This document shows, piece by piece, positions 46,238 through 54,143 of a DNA stretch of 64,000 bases. A program made the position numbers and the translations under genes. Every line of letters starts with the position of its first letter. Within the stretch, counting starts at the first letter, position 1. This stretch comes from Nocardioides zeae (GTDB taxonomy: Bacteria > Actinomycetota > Actinomycetes > Propionibacteriales > Nocardioidaceae), in the NCBI RefSeq assembly GCF_010686755.1, contig NZ_JAAGXA010000017.1:1-64000 (forward strand). The letters run 5' to 3'. Below the pieces are notes generated by a model. It worked only from the letters and a program-made list of their open reading frames with translations. It was not told the DNA's origin and did no database searches.

Positions 46238-47103
46238 CCGCCCAGGCTCCCGTACGCCGCGGGCGACCGCTCGGCGAGGTGGTGGAGCAGCCGCCGGGCC
46301 CGGGCCACCTCGACGTCGACGTCCACCTCGGCCAGCGCGAGGCCGCCCTTGGACGAGGTGCGCGCCAGCACGTCGCCGCCGGGACCGACGACCTTGGCCT
46401 GGCCGAGGAACCGCAGCCCGCCCATCACGCCGGTCTGGTTGGACGACGCCCAGACGACCTGGTTCTCGGCGGCGCGGGCCGCGTCGTACAGGTCGAAGAG
46501 GCGGGACTGCCGGTCCTGGGGCAGGCGGGAGGCGCGGTCGGTGACGCTCGCGGGCCACGCCGAGAGGCAGGCGAGCAGCCGCGCCCCGTCGAGGGCGAGC
46601 GTGCGCGCGGCCTCGGGGAACGTCTTGTCGTAGTCGATGAGCATCCCCAGCCGCCCGACCGGGGTGTCGAAGGCCTCGAAGGTCGTGCCCGCGGCGTAGA
46701 CGAGGGACTCCCCCGCCGGCTGGTGCACCTTGCGGTGCCGGCCGAGCACGCCGTCGCCCGTCACGGCCAGTGCCGTGTTGTAGAGCCGCACCTCCGGCCC
46801 CGCGGGGTCGCCGGGGCGGTCGACGACGACCTCCTCGGCGTACCCGAAGCAGACCACCATCTCCCGCGCCAGCGCGACGATGCGCTGCACCTCCCACGAG
46901 TCCTCGGCCAGCGCCGGCGGCAGCGTGGCCGGGTCGGGGTGGCGGAGGTCGGAGAGGTAGCCGCCCAGCGTCGCGTCCGGCAGCACGAGCAGGCCCGCGC
47001 CCGCCGCCCGGGCGTCGCCGATGATGCCCTCGACCTTCGCGAGGGCACGCTGCACGTCCCGCCCGAAGTGGGCGGCGACGGCGGCGATGCGGAGGGCGGG
47101 CAC
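46234..47103 (-). CDS. Nitrilase-superfamily pseudoenzyme (catalytic Cys and Glu lost)
   Basis: A 289-residue C-N hydrolase-fold protein closely paralogous to 48798-49709. The catalytic triad of the superfamily is Glu-Lys-Cys. Here the Glu position is Asp43 (VLPDATLGG), Lys125 is kept (GRHRKVHQP) and the nucleophile Cys is replaced by Asp157 (LIDYDKTFPE). The second structural Glu (E132) and the fold core (NTALAVTGDG, SAWPAS, ENQVVWASSNQ) are intact, so the gene is under selection but should not hydrolyse nitriles or amides. Likely a regulatory or structural partner of the intact paralogue, or a binding protein. GTG 47103. Confidence 0.85.
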   Translation of the reverse strand: MPALRIAAVAAHFGRDVQRALAKVEGIIGDARAAGAGLLVLPDATLGGYLSDLRHPDPATLPPALAEDSWEVQRIVALAREMVVCFGYAEEVVVDRPGDPAGPEVRLYNTALAVTGDGVLGRHRKVHQPAGESLVYAAGTTFEAFDTPVGRLGMLIDYDKTFPEAARTLALDGARLLACLSAWPASVTDRASRLPQDRQSRLFDLYDAARAAENQVVWASSNQTGVMGGLRFLGQAKVVGPGGDVLARTSSKGGLALAEVDVDVEVARARRLLHHLAERSPAAYGSLGG

Positions 47104-47114
47104 GGCCGGTGACC

Positions 47115-48491
47115 CTAGCGCGCGGCCGCCGCGGCGGGCTCGACCTGCGCGGCTCGGCCCCACGGCCCGGGCGAGACCTCGCGGGCCAGCGCGGACGCGG
47201 CCGGGGTCGTGCGGGTCGGTCGGCCGGTGATGCAGCCGGCGACGTGCTCCGCGTCGGCCGCGATGCCGAGGAACCGTCCCGAGCCCCACGTGTGCAGCCA
47301 CGGCAGGCCGAGGAAGTAGAGCCCCGGCACCGCGGTGACCCCGCGCGTGTGGGTCGGGCGCCCCGTGCCGTCGAAGACGCCGACGCGCACCCAGCGGTAG
47401 TCGGGCCGGTAGCCGATCGCCCACACCACGCTCGTGACGCCCGCCTCCGCGAGGTCCAGCGCGGCCGGCTCGGCGTCGGGCTCCCAGACGGGCTCGTACG
47501 GCGCGACCGGCGCCGCGTCGATCCCGGCGCCCTCGGCGTTCCGCGCGTCGATCCAGCGGTCGACGTCGCGGCAGATGGACCGGTAGGTGTCGTCCGCCGC
47601 GTCGAGCGAGGCCCGCAGGGTGGGCCGGAAGGTCAGCGTCGTGCCGCTGCCCGCCTCGAGGCCGTCGAGCAGCCCGTAGAGCCGCATGCCCTCGGCCGCG
47701 AACGCCCGCAGGTCGATGTCGCGTCCGCCGTCGCGGCCCGTCACGTAGTGGTTGGTCTTCTCGCGCGCGGCGAGGCCGCCGGGATACTGCGCCACCGACG
47801 TGTCGTAGAGCCCCATCTCGGCGAGCCACGTCATGACGTCGCGGCCGCGGTGCCGGCGGGCCACGCGCGGGGCGTCGCCGACGGCTAGGTGGACCCGGCG
47901 TCCGGCGAGGTGGAGGTCCTCGGCGATCTGCGCGCCGGACTGGCCGGTGCCGACGACGAGCACCTCGCCGTCCGGGAGCGCGTCGGGGGTGCGGTAGTCG
48001 GCCGACTGCACCTGCGTCACGGACGGCGACAGCGCCGGCGCCCAGGCGGGCACGATCGGCACGTGGTAGCCGCCGGTGGCGACGACCACCTGGTCGGCCT
48101 CCCAGACCTCGGGCCCGCCGGGGCCGACCGCGTCGACGACGAAGCCGCCGCCCTCCCGCTCGGTGAGCGCCGTGACCCGCGTGTGCTCGCGGAGCGGGGC
48201 GCCGAAGCTCGCCGGGTAGCCCGCGAGCCACGCGACGACCTCGTCCCGGGTCATGAAGCCGTCCGGGTCGGGTCCGTCGTAGGACCAGCCGGGCAGCCGG
48301 CAGTGCCAGTTGGGCGTGACGAGGGTGAAGGCGTCCCAGCGGGTGTCGGCCCACTCGTGGGTGGCCGTGCCGGCCTCGAGCACGACGTGGTCGACGCCGT
48401 CGCGGGTGAGGTACCAGCTGGTCGACAGGCCGGCCTGGCCGCCGCCGACCACGACGACGGCGGTGCGGTGCAGGGTGGGTGCGGTGCTCAT
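47115..48491 (-). CDS. MSMEG_0569-family flavin-dependent oxidoreductase (NitG-like)
   Basis: A 458-residue flavoprotein monooxygenase-type protein. FAD fingerprint VVVVGGGQAGLSTSWYL, then a WDAFTLVTPNWHCRLPGW segment, an NAD(P)H fingerprint VLVVGTGQSGAQIAEDL in the middle, and AIGYRPDYRW near the end. In Nit1C clusters this protein always accompanies the radical SAM and Sll0783-type genes; substrate unknown. ATG 48491 overlaps the next upstream gene by 4 nt. Confidence 0.9.
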   Translation of the reverse strand: MSTAPTLHRTAVVVVGGGQAGLSTSWYLTRDGVDHVVLEAGTATHEWADTRWDAFTLVTPNWHCRLPGWSYDGPDPDGFMTRDEVVAWLAGYPASFGAPLREHTRVTALTEREGGGFVVDAVGPGGPEVWEADQVVVATGGYHVPIVPAWAPALSPSVTQVQSADYRTPDALPDGEVLVVGTGQSGAQIAEDLHLAGRRVHLAVGDAPRVARRHRGRDVMTWLAEMGLYDTSVAQYPGGLAAREKTNHYVTGRDGGRDIDLRAFAAEGMRLYGLLDGLEAGSGTTLTFRPTLRASLDAADDTYRSICRDVDRWIDARNAEGAGIDAAPVAPYEPVWEPDAEPAALDLAEAGVTSVVWAIGYRPDYRWVRVGVFDGTGRPTHTRGVTAVPGLYFLGLPWLHTWGSGRFLGIAADAEHVAGCITGRPTRTTPAASALAREVSPGPWGRAAQVEPAAAAAR

Positions 48492-48805
48492 CGGGGGGCC
48501 TCCTGGGACAGGGACGCAGGCAGGGGCGGGAACAGGCGCAGCACCTCGACCTCGGCGTCGGGCGCGTGGGTGGCGGCGCGGAGCTCGATGCGGTCGAGCG
48601 ACGCGGCCGAGGCGGTGCACGCGAAGCCGAACTTCTGCCGCACCCGCTCGCTGCCCTCCGCCAGCGCCGTGGCGGAGCGGCGCGTGAACTCCGCGACGGT
48701 ATAGGTGGCGCCCTCGTCGAGGTGGTCGTGGACGACGAGCGACGGCGACCAGCAGTCGGTCACGGCACCGTCGGGCCAGCGCACGGTGAAGGTCGCCTCA
48801 GGCAC
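48488..48805 (-). CDS. MSMEG_0570-family nitrogen starvation response protein (NitH-like)
   Basis: A 105-residue protein with the family's start: FTVRWPDGAVTDCWSPSLVVHDHL, then SERVRQKFGFACTAS. No catalytic motif. It is a small cytoplasmic protein found only in this cluster type, induced under nitrogen starvation in mycobacteria. It overlaps the active C-N hydrolase gene by 8 nt upstream and the flavoprotein by 4 nt downstream. Confidence 0.88.
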   Translation of the reverse strand: MPEATFTVRWPDGAVTDCWSPSLVVHDHLDEGATYTVAEFTRRSATALAEGSERVRQKFGFACTASAASLDRIELRAATHAPDAEVEVLRLFPPLPASLSQEAPR

Positions 48806-49709
48806 GGACGGGCTCCCGCGTCGGGGCGCCCTGCGCGAGGGTCGCCGGGTAGGTGTCGGGACGGCGGTCGCCGAGGTGGAACATCGCCCGCCGCGCGGTC
48901 TCGAGGGCGGCCGGCACGTCGACGTGGGCGACGGCGAGGCCCGCCCCGGTGCCCGTGCTGGCGAGCACGTCGCCGCCCGGGCCCACGACCTTCGCGTGGG
49001 CCACGAACCGCAGCGACCCGAAGGTGCCGTGCTGGTTGGAGGCCACCCACACGACCTGGTTCTCGAGCGCCCGGGCGGCGTCGAACAGGTTGAACCGGGT
49101 CGTCCAGCGGTCCTGGGCGATGTCCGCGGCCCCGGACGTGCGGGACGCGGGCCAGGCGGAGATGCACGTGATGACCTCGGCCCCGTCGAGCGCGAGGGCG
49201 CGGGCCGCCTCCGGGAACGCCTTGTCGTAGCAGATGAGCGCGCCGACGCGTCCGGCCGGCGTGTCGAACGCGGCGTACGTGTCGCCCGCGGCGTAGAAGA
49301 GGCTCTCCCCCAGCGGCTGGTGCACCTTGCGGTGCGCCCCGACGACGCCGTCGCCGGTGACGATGGCGGCGGTGTTGTAGCGCTCCGCGCCGTCGGACTC
49401 GCACAGCCCGACGACGAGCGTCATCTCGCGGGCGATCGCGGCGACGCGGCGCAGCTCGGGACCGTCGAGGTCCATGACGGGCGGAAGGTCGGCCGGCAGC
49501 TCGTCGCCGCTGCCGTCCCGGCCGCGACCGAGGACGGAGAGGTAGCCGCCGAGGCACGCCTCGGGCAGGGCGAGCAGGCGGACGCCCTGGGCGCGGGCCG
49601 CCTCGACGTGCGCGGCGACCTGGGCGAGGTTCTCCTCGACGTCGCGGCCGAACCCGGCGCAGACGGCGGCGACGGCGCCGGCCGACGGGGTGGTGGTGGG
49701 CGTGCTCAT
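48798..49709 (-). CDS. C-N hydrolase (nitrilase superfamily), catalytically intact
   Basis: A 303-residue protein with an intact Glu50 (LLALPEACLGG), Lys128 (HRKVHQP) and Cys160 (ALICYDKAFPE) triad, plus the second Glu (E135) and ENQVVWVASNQ core. The ICYD-type motif resembles amidase/carbamoylase branches, not the CWEN-type motif of branch-1 nitrilases (Nit1/Sll0784), so the substrate is probably an amide or carbamoyl compound. ATG 49709 overlaps the GNAT-AIRS stop (ATGA). Paralogue of the pseudoenzyme at 46234-47103. Confidence 0.88.
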   Translation of the reverse strand: MSTPTTTPSAGAVAAVCAGFGRDVEENLAQVAAHVEAARAQGVRLLALPEACLGGYLSVLGRGRDGSGDELPADLPPVMDLDGPELRRVAAIAREMTLVVGLCESDGAERYNTAAIVTGDGVVGAHRKVHQPLGESLFYAAGDTYAAFDTPAGRVGALICYDKAFPEAARALALDGAEVITCISAWPASRTSGAADIAQDRWTTRFNLFDAARALENQVVWVASNQHGTFGSLRFVAHAKVVGPGGDVLASTGTGAGLAVAHVDVPAALETARRAMFHLGDRRPDTYPATLAQGAPTREPVRA

Positions 49710-51163
49710 GCGGGTCCCATTCCTGTGACGGTGTGACGGACGGCTTCGGTGACGACGCCGTCCGGCCAGCGCAGCCCGACCCCGGTCCCCGGGGTGAGCG
49801 CGCCGCAGCGGGCGGTGTCGACGTGGTCGGGCAGCACGGCGTGGGGGGCGTGCGCCGCGGCCGAGGGTCGCTCGGCGGTGACGACGGCGAAGCCCGGGAA
49901 GCAGGTGAGCCAGTCGCCGGCGCGCGCGTCGGCGGGGGTGGGGATCGCCGCGACGTCGAGCACGGCGCGGCAGCCGCTCGCCTCGGCGAGCATCCCCGTG
50001 GTGCCGACGAGGCCGCTCATCGAGACGTCCTTGGCGGCGGTGGGCGCCAGGGCCGGTACGACGCGGGCCTGCGCCCGCAGCTGCTCGGGCCGACGGTGGG
50101 AGGTGGAGTCCCACTGCTGCCCGGTGTAGCCCGGCCGCCAGCCGCCACCGAGGTCGGCGGTCACCCGGAGGACGTCGCCGGCGCGGCCACCGCCCCCGGG
50201 CACGGGCCGCGGCAGGGCGTCGTCGGTGCGGCCGAGCGCGGTCACCGACAGCGCCGCGGGCACGCCGAGCTGCGTGTGGCCGCCGAGCACCGGCACGCCC
50301 CACGCGGCGGCGGCGTCTCCGAGTCCGCGGAGCACCCGGCGCGCGAAGGAGGCGTCGCGGGCCCCGACCGCGTCGAGGAGGCCCACCGGGTGCGCCCCCA
50401 TCGCCGCGAGGTCGTTGACGTTGACGAGCACGGCGCACCAGCCGGCCCACTCGGGGTCACGCTCGACCATCGACGGGAGGATCGCGTCGCAGGCGGCGAC
50501 GAGCCCGTCGGCTCCCGGGACCGGAGCGGCGTCGTCACCGACGTACCCCGCCGGCACCCCCGCGCGCAGCGGGTCCAGCAGCCGGCCGAGCGCCGCCTTC
50601 GTGGCGTCGGCGAGCCGTTGCACCCGGTCGATCGGCCAGTCCATGACGACGTGCGGCGTGCCGTGCGCGGTCACCGAGGCCCGGGTGCGCCAGCCGAGCC
50701 GCGTGAAGAGCCGCTCGTTCGCGGCCTGCACGACGGCGTCGAACCGCAGCGCACCCTCGGCCTCGGCGCGGGCGCAGGCGGCCCGGACGAGCGCGGGACC
50801 GAGGTGCCCGACGCTGCGGGCGCCGGGCGCGACGACGAGCCGGCTCCCCCGCCACCAACCGATGTCGCGGCCGCGGACGGAGCCGTCGGCCTCGGGCGCC
50901 GGGTGGAGGCGCACGCCGCCCAGCACGGTCCCGTCGGAGGCCCGGGCGAGCAGCACGACGGTGCGCGGGTCGTCGTCGAGGTCGTCGAGGTCGTCGTGGG
51001 CGAAGAGCCCCTGCTCGGCGACGAACACGTCGCGCCGCAGGCGCCGGTACGCCGCGTGCTCCGCCCCCGACGCGGCCTCGGCCACCGACCAGCCGGGGGC
51101 CGGGGTGCGCGCGGGGGCGGCGTCGCGCCGTACCCCGGTGAGGACGTGCAGGTCGAGCGTCAC
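49706..51163 (-). CDS. MSMEG_0567/Sll0787-type fusion: GNAT acetyltransferase + AIR synthase-like domain (NitE-NitF)
   Basis: A 485-residue two-domain protein. Residues ~20-185: GNAT-like acyltransferase (RRLRRDVFVAEQGLF, GWWRGSRLVVAPGARSVGHLG acyl-CoA loop). Residues ~195-485: PurM/AIR-synthase-like domain (AGYVGDDAAPVPG, NVNDLAAMGAHPVGLLDAVG, VLGGHTQLGVP, AAKDVSMSGLVGTTGMLAEASG), an ATP-binding fold. In cyanobacterial and pseudomonad clusters the two halves are separate NitE and NitF. Substrates unknown. GTG 51163 starts 1 nt after the radical SAM stop. Confidence 0.9.
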   Translation of the reverse strand: MTLDLHVLTGVRRDAAPARTPAPGWSVAEAASGAEHAAYRRLRRDVFVAEQGLFAHDDLDDLDDDPRTVVLLARASDGTVLGGVRLHPAPEADGSVRGRDIGWWRGSRLVVAPGARSVGHLGPALVRAACARAEAEGALRFDAVVQAANERLFTRLGWRTRASVTAHGTPHVVMDWPIDRVQRLADATKAALGRLLDPLRAGVPAGYVGDDAAPVPGADGLVAACDAILPSMVERDPEWAGWCAVLVNVNDLAAMGAHPVGLLDAVGARDASFARRVLRGLGDAAAAWGVPVLGGHTQLGVPAALSVTALGRTDDALPRPVPGGGGRAGDVLRVTADLGGGWRPGYTGQQWDSTSHRRPEQLRAQARVVPALAPTAAKDVSMSGLVGTTGMLAEASGCRAVLDVAAIPTPADARAGDWLTCFPGFAVVTAERPSAAAHAPHAVLPDHVDTARCGALTPGTGVGLRWPDGVVTEAVRHTVTGMGPA

Positions 51164-51164
51164 C

Positions 51165-52232
51165 TCAGGCCCCCTCGCACGAGAGCGCCGAGCAGGCGCC
51201 GCAGGCCGCGCAGCCGGCCGACTGGTCGGCGCCGGCCATCCCGGCCGTGCGCAGGAGCGCCGCGACCCGGGTGGTCACGTCGGCGACCACCCGCGGGTCG
51301 GGGGCCGGCACGTGGTCGACGTCGGTCGCGAGGGTGCCCGCGAGGGGACGGAAGGGCACGACGAAGGGGTAGACGCCCATGGCGATGAGGTCGGCCGCCG
51401 CGGCGACGAGCTCGTCGGGGTCCTCGCCGAGGCCGACGAGCACGTAGGTCGAGACCTCGTTCCAGCCGAAGACGCGGACGGCCTCGGCCCAGGCGGCGCG
51501 GTACTCGGCCATCGGCACGCTGCCCTTGCCCGGCATCCAGCGGCGGCGCACGTCGTCGTCGAGCGACTCGACGTGGATGCCGATCGAGCTGGCGCCCGCC
51601 TCCTTGAGCTCGGTGATGGTGGCGAGGTCGCCCGGCGGCTCGCACTGCACCTGGATGGGCAGGTCGGGCAGCACGGCGCGGACCGCACGCACGCAGCGGG
51701 CCAGGTGGGTCGCGCCGCGGTCGCGGCCCGTCGAGGTGCCGGTCGTCATGACCACCTGGGTGATCCCGTCGAGCTCGTGGGCGGCGAGGGCCACCTCGGC
51801 GATCTGGGCCGGGGTCTTCACCGCCACCGTGGCGCCCGCCCGCAGCGACTCCTCGATGGCGCAGAAGCGGCAGCGCTCGGCCTCGGCGTACCGGGCGCAG
51901 GTCTGCACCACCGTCGTGGCCAGCACGTTCGAGGAGTGGAGACGGGCGATCTGCTCGTAGGGCACGCCGTCGGCGGTGGTGCGGTCGTAGAAACGCGGGC
52001 GACGGATCGCCTCGAGCCCGAGGCCGGTGTCGGCCCCGTCGAGGAGCAGCTTGCCGCCGCGGACCGTGTAGGGGCTGCGGGGGTTGAGGGGGATGGCCGC
52101 GCCGACCCCGCCCAGCAGCACGTGACCGTCGTCGCTGGGTCCCGCGCCGGCGCGGCGCGCGACGGGGGCGTCGAGGAGACGGATGCCCTGGATGGCGACG
52201 TCCACCCGGGTGGAGGGGGCCGGTGCGGTCAT
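51165..52232 (-). CDS. MSMEG_0568-family radical SAM enzyme (NitD-like)
   Basis: A 355-residue radical SAM protein. The FeS motif is TCARYAEAERCRFC, spacing C-X8-C-X2-C rather than the usual C-X3-C-X2-C, which is the family pattern. GTSTGRDRGATH and QCEPPGDLATI lie in the barrel. The C-terminus ends in a second Cys cluster (GCAACGACSALSC) able to hold an auxiliary FeS centre. Overall similarity is to the biotin synthase-like group. Reaction unknown; probably builds or modifies the cluster's product. ATG 52232. Confidence 0.92.
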   Translation of the reverse strand: MTAPAPSTRVDVAIQGIRLLDAPVARRAGAGPSDDGHVLLGGVGAAIPLNPRSPYTVRGGKLLLDGADTGLGLEAIRRPRFYDRTTADGVPYEQIARLHSSNVLATTVVQTCARYAEAERCRFCAIEESLRAGATVAVKTPAQIAEVALAAHELDGITQVVMTTGTSTGRDRGATHLARCVRAVRAVLPDLPIQVQCEPPGDLATITELKEAGASSIGIHVESLDDDVRRRWMPGKGSVPMAEYRAAWAEAVRVFGWNEVSTYVLVGLGEDPDELVAAAADLIAMGVYPFVVPFRPLAGTLATDVDHVPAPDPRVVADVTTRVAALLRTAGMAGADQSAGCAACGACSALSCEGA

Positions 52233-52242
52233 CGGTCGGCCC

Positions 52243-52767
52243 TCAGAGGTTGTAGACGGAGTTGATGATGGCGCCCTTGTTGGCGTAGTGGATGACCGCG
52301 TCCTGCACGTCGAGCGGGTGCGCGGGGATGACGCCCTCGATGAGGTCCTCCTCGCGGCTGCCGTGGAGCGCGAGCCCGAAGCGGCAGCAGAAGACCGTGC
52401 CGCCCTCCTTCACGAACGTCTTGATCGAGTCGTTCATGTTCTGGTTGCCCGGGAAGGCCACGTCGCCCGTCGTCGGGAAGCCGCGGGTGTCGACGCAGGC
52501 CAGGGCGCCGGGGCCGTAGAAGTAGAGCGCCGACTCGAAGCCCTTGCGCAGCGCCCGGGTCGCCTGGAGCACGGCGACGAAGCTGACCGAGCTCTCGTGG
52601 GGGATGCCGTGCACGAGCGTGAGGTAGCTCTGGCCCTCGCTCGCCTGGTAGTCCGGGAAGATCTTCGTCGAGCCGTAGAGGTTGGTGCCCTTCGGCTGCG
52701 AGGGGTGCGGGATCTCGGCCACCGACTTCTCGATGTTGGCCATGATCTCGTCGTCGAACGTGGGCAT
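52243..52767 (-). CDS. MSMEG_0572/Sll0783-family nitrogen starvation response protein (NitB-like)
   Basis: A 174-residue protein matching the Sll0783 family: LYGSTKIFPDYQASEGQSYL, HGIPHESSVSFVAVLQATRALRKG, GPGALACVDTRGFPTTGD, GTVFCCRFGLALHG. The family has a DsrE-like alpha/beta fold and two adjacent Cys. It is induced by nitrogen starvation in Synechocystis. AAGGAG precedes ATG 52767. It follows the amidohydrolase by 64 bp; the branch-1 nitrilase gene that normally sits next to it is absent. Confidence 0.92.
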   Translation of the reverse strand: MPTFDDEIMANIEKSVAEIPHPSQPKGTNLYGSTKIFPDYQASEGQSYLTLVHGIPHESSVSFVAVLQATRALRKGFESALYFYGPGALACVDTRGFPTTGDVAFPGNQNMNDSIKTFVKEGGTVFCCRFGLALHGSREEDLIEGVIPAHPLDVQDAVIHYANKGAIINSVYNL

Positions 52768-52831
52768 GCGGGTCTCCTTGGGTGGGTCCTGCTGCGGGTA
52801 CGGCGGGTCGGGTGCGGCGGGTGGTGCGGTC

Positions 52832-53656
52832 TCAGCCGTAGAGGGCCTCGAAGTTGCCCCGGAAGAGCGCGGCGGTGAGCTCGGGGTCGTCGGTCGCGGC
52901 GGCCAGGCGGGCGTGCTCGCCGGCGTGGTCGCCCCAGGGGGTGTCGGTGGCGAAGAGGACGCGGTCGGCACCGGTGCCGCGCCGCTGGATCTCCTGGCAG
53001 AGCCACACGGGGGCGAACCCGATGGCCCAGGAGGTGTCGGTGTAGACCTGCTTGCCCGCCTCGATCCAGTCGAAGAAGCGGCCGCCGATGAGCTTCATGT
53101 GCCCGCTCATGCCGCCGCCCAGGTGGACGAGGTGGATCTTGGTGGCGTCGCCGTGGCGCTCGACCAGCTCGCCGATGCGGTCCACGTCGGAGGCGGCGCC
53201 GGGCGAGGTGTGCACGTGGACGACGAGGTCCAGCTCCGCGGCCGTCGTGAAGATCCGGTCGAGCTCGACCCGGCAGTCGGGGTCGTCGACCGCGCCGCCC
53301 AGCAGGAAGCTCGTCTTGAGGGCGGCGACGCCGTCCTCCGCGGCGAGGGCGAGCGCGGCGGTGTTGCGCTCGGCGTCGGAGGCCTTGGGCGAGACCCACA
53401 GGCCGCACCGGATCCGGTCGTCGGCGTGCGCCGCGTCGAGCGCCAGGTGGTTGAGGCGGAACGAGACGTCGGGGTCCGGCACGCCGTAGTTCGGCAGCAC
53501 CAGCGCCCGCTCCGTGCCCTCCGCGTCGAGGTCGGCCACGAGCTCCGCGACGCTCGCGCGGGCGGTCACGTCGGGCTGGATCGGCGGTCCGCCGTAGAAG
53601 GGGTGCGCCGGCAGCCGACCGATGTGCCGGTGCGCGTCGTGGGCGGTGAACCTCAT
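52832..53656 (-). CDS. Amidohydrolase-2 family metal-dependent hydrolase
   Basis: A 274-residue TIM-barrel amidohydrolase (PF04909-like). HRHIG near the N-terminus is a non-standard form of the metal-binding HxH, LDLVVHVHTSPG supplies a His pair, IHLVHLGGG another His, and LFATDTPWGDH the conserved Asp. It is the first gene of the Nit1C-like operon, occupying the place of the missing Nit1 nitrilase. Activity could be hydrolysis or decarboxylation of a cyclic or amide substrate. ATG 53656 has no purine-rich SD, so initiation may be leaderless or weak. Confidence 0.82.
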   Translation of the reverse strand: MRFTAHDAHRHIGRLPAHPFYGGPPIQPDVTARASVAELVADLDAEGTERALVLPNYGVPDPDVSFRLNHLALDAAHADDRIRCGLWVSPKASDAERNTAALALAAEDGVAALKTSFLLGGAVDDPDCRVELDRIFTTAAELDLVVHVHTSPGAASDVDRIGELVERHGDATKIHLVHLGGGMSGHMKLIGGRFFDWIEAGKQVYTDTSWAIGFAPVWLCQEIQRRGTGADRVLFATDTPWGDHAGEHARLAAATDDPELTAALFRGNFEALYG

Positions 53657-53678
53657 GGAAGAAGTCCACGGCCCGGAT

Positions 53679-53694
53679 GTTTCCGACTGGTCAC
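53679..53694 (-). promoter_or_regulatory. GlnR-like half-box upstream of the Nit1C-like operon
   Basis: On the minus strand GTGAC-CAGTCG-GAAAC fits the GlnR a/b-site consensus gTnAC-n6-GaAAC exactly. It ends 23 bp upstream of the amidohydrolase ATG. A full GlnR site has two such boxes 22 bp apart; the second is not recognisable, so this is a candidate only. Confidence 0.4.
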
Positions 53695-53758
53695 GGGCGG
53701 AAGACGTTGCGGTCCTCGGTGCGTAAGTTCGGTGTTACCCGGGCCGGCCGCTCACCCG

Positions 53759-53806
53759 GGACGTCATGCGGTGCGGCGCCCCCGGCGGCCGGTGCGCATG
53801 ACGTCC
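53759..53806. repeat. 48-bp palindromic intergenic repeat, copy 4 (array unit 1)
   Basis: Ends GGACGTCATGC/GCATGACGTCC, inverted relative to copies 1-3 (its centre, read in reverse, is GCACCGGCCGCCGGGGGC). First of three in a tandem array lying between the divergent amidohydrolase and membrane-protein genes. Confidence 0.85.
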
Positions 53807-54143
53807 GGCGGCCTGCCCGGGGCGGGGCGCCACAATGTGACGTTGGTACGCCGCCGGCTCGACCCAACCGGCCCCAGCCGCACAGTTCCGGGACCAGGCG
53901 ACGGCCCGACCCGGGCCGATCCCGCGCCGTACCCCCACCCCCGGGACGTCATGCGACGCGACGCGCCCGGCGGCCGGTGCGCATGACGTCCGGCGATCTG
54001 CCCGGGCCCGGGGCGCCGCAATGTGACGTTGGTACGCCGCCGGCTCGCCCCAACCGGCCCCAACCGCACAGTTCCGGGGGCAGCCGCACAGTTCCGGGAC
54101 CAGGCGACGGCCCGGTCCGGGCCGATCCCCCGCCGTACCCCCG
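53807..54143. repeat. Two homologous 137/152-bp spacers of the palindrome array
   Basis: The segments 53807-53943 and 53992-54143 are near-identical, each with AATGTGACGTTGGTACGCC and GACCAGGCGACGGCCCG. The second carries an internal ~20-bp duplication of CCGCACAGTTCCGGG. A diverged third copy lies at 44885-44965. With the palindromes (including the one at 53944-53991) they make a composite ~185-200-bp repeat. No open frame is shared, so it looks non-coding. Confidence 0.75.
53944..53991. repeat. 48-bp palindromic intergenic repeat, copy 5 (array unit 2)
   Basis: Same orientation as copy 4; stem GGACGTCATGCG, with base changes only in the central GC region. Confidence 0.85.

Noticed and set aside
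53701..53740. Second GlnR box further upstream of the Nit1C-like operon
   Set aside because: A GTAAC lies 44 bp (four 11-bp steps) from the GTGAC, but the intervening GaAAC positions do not match.
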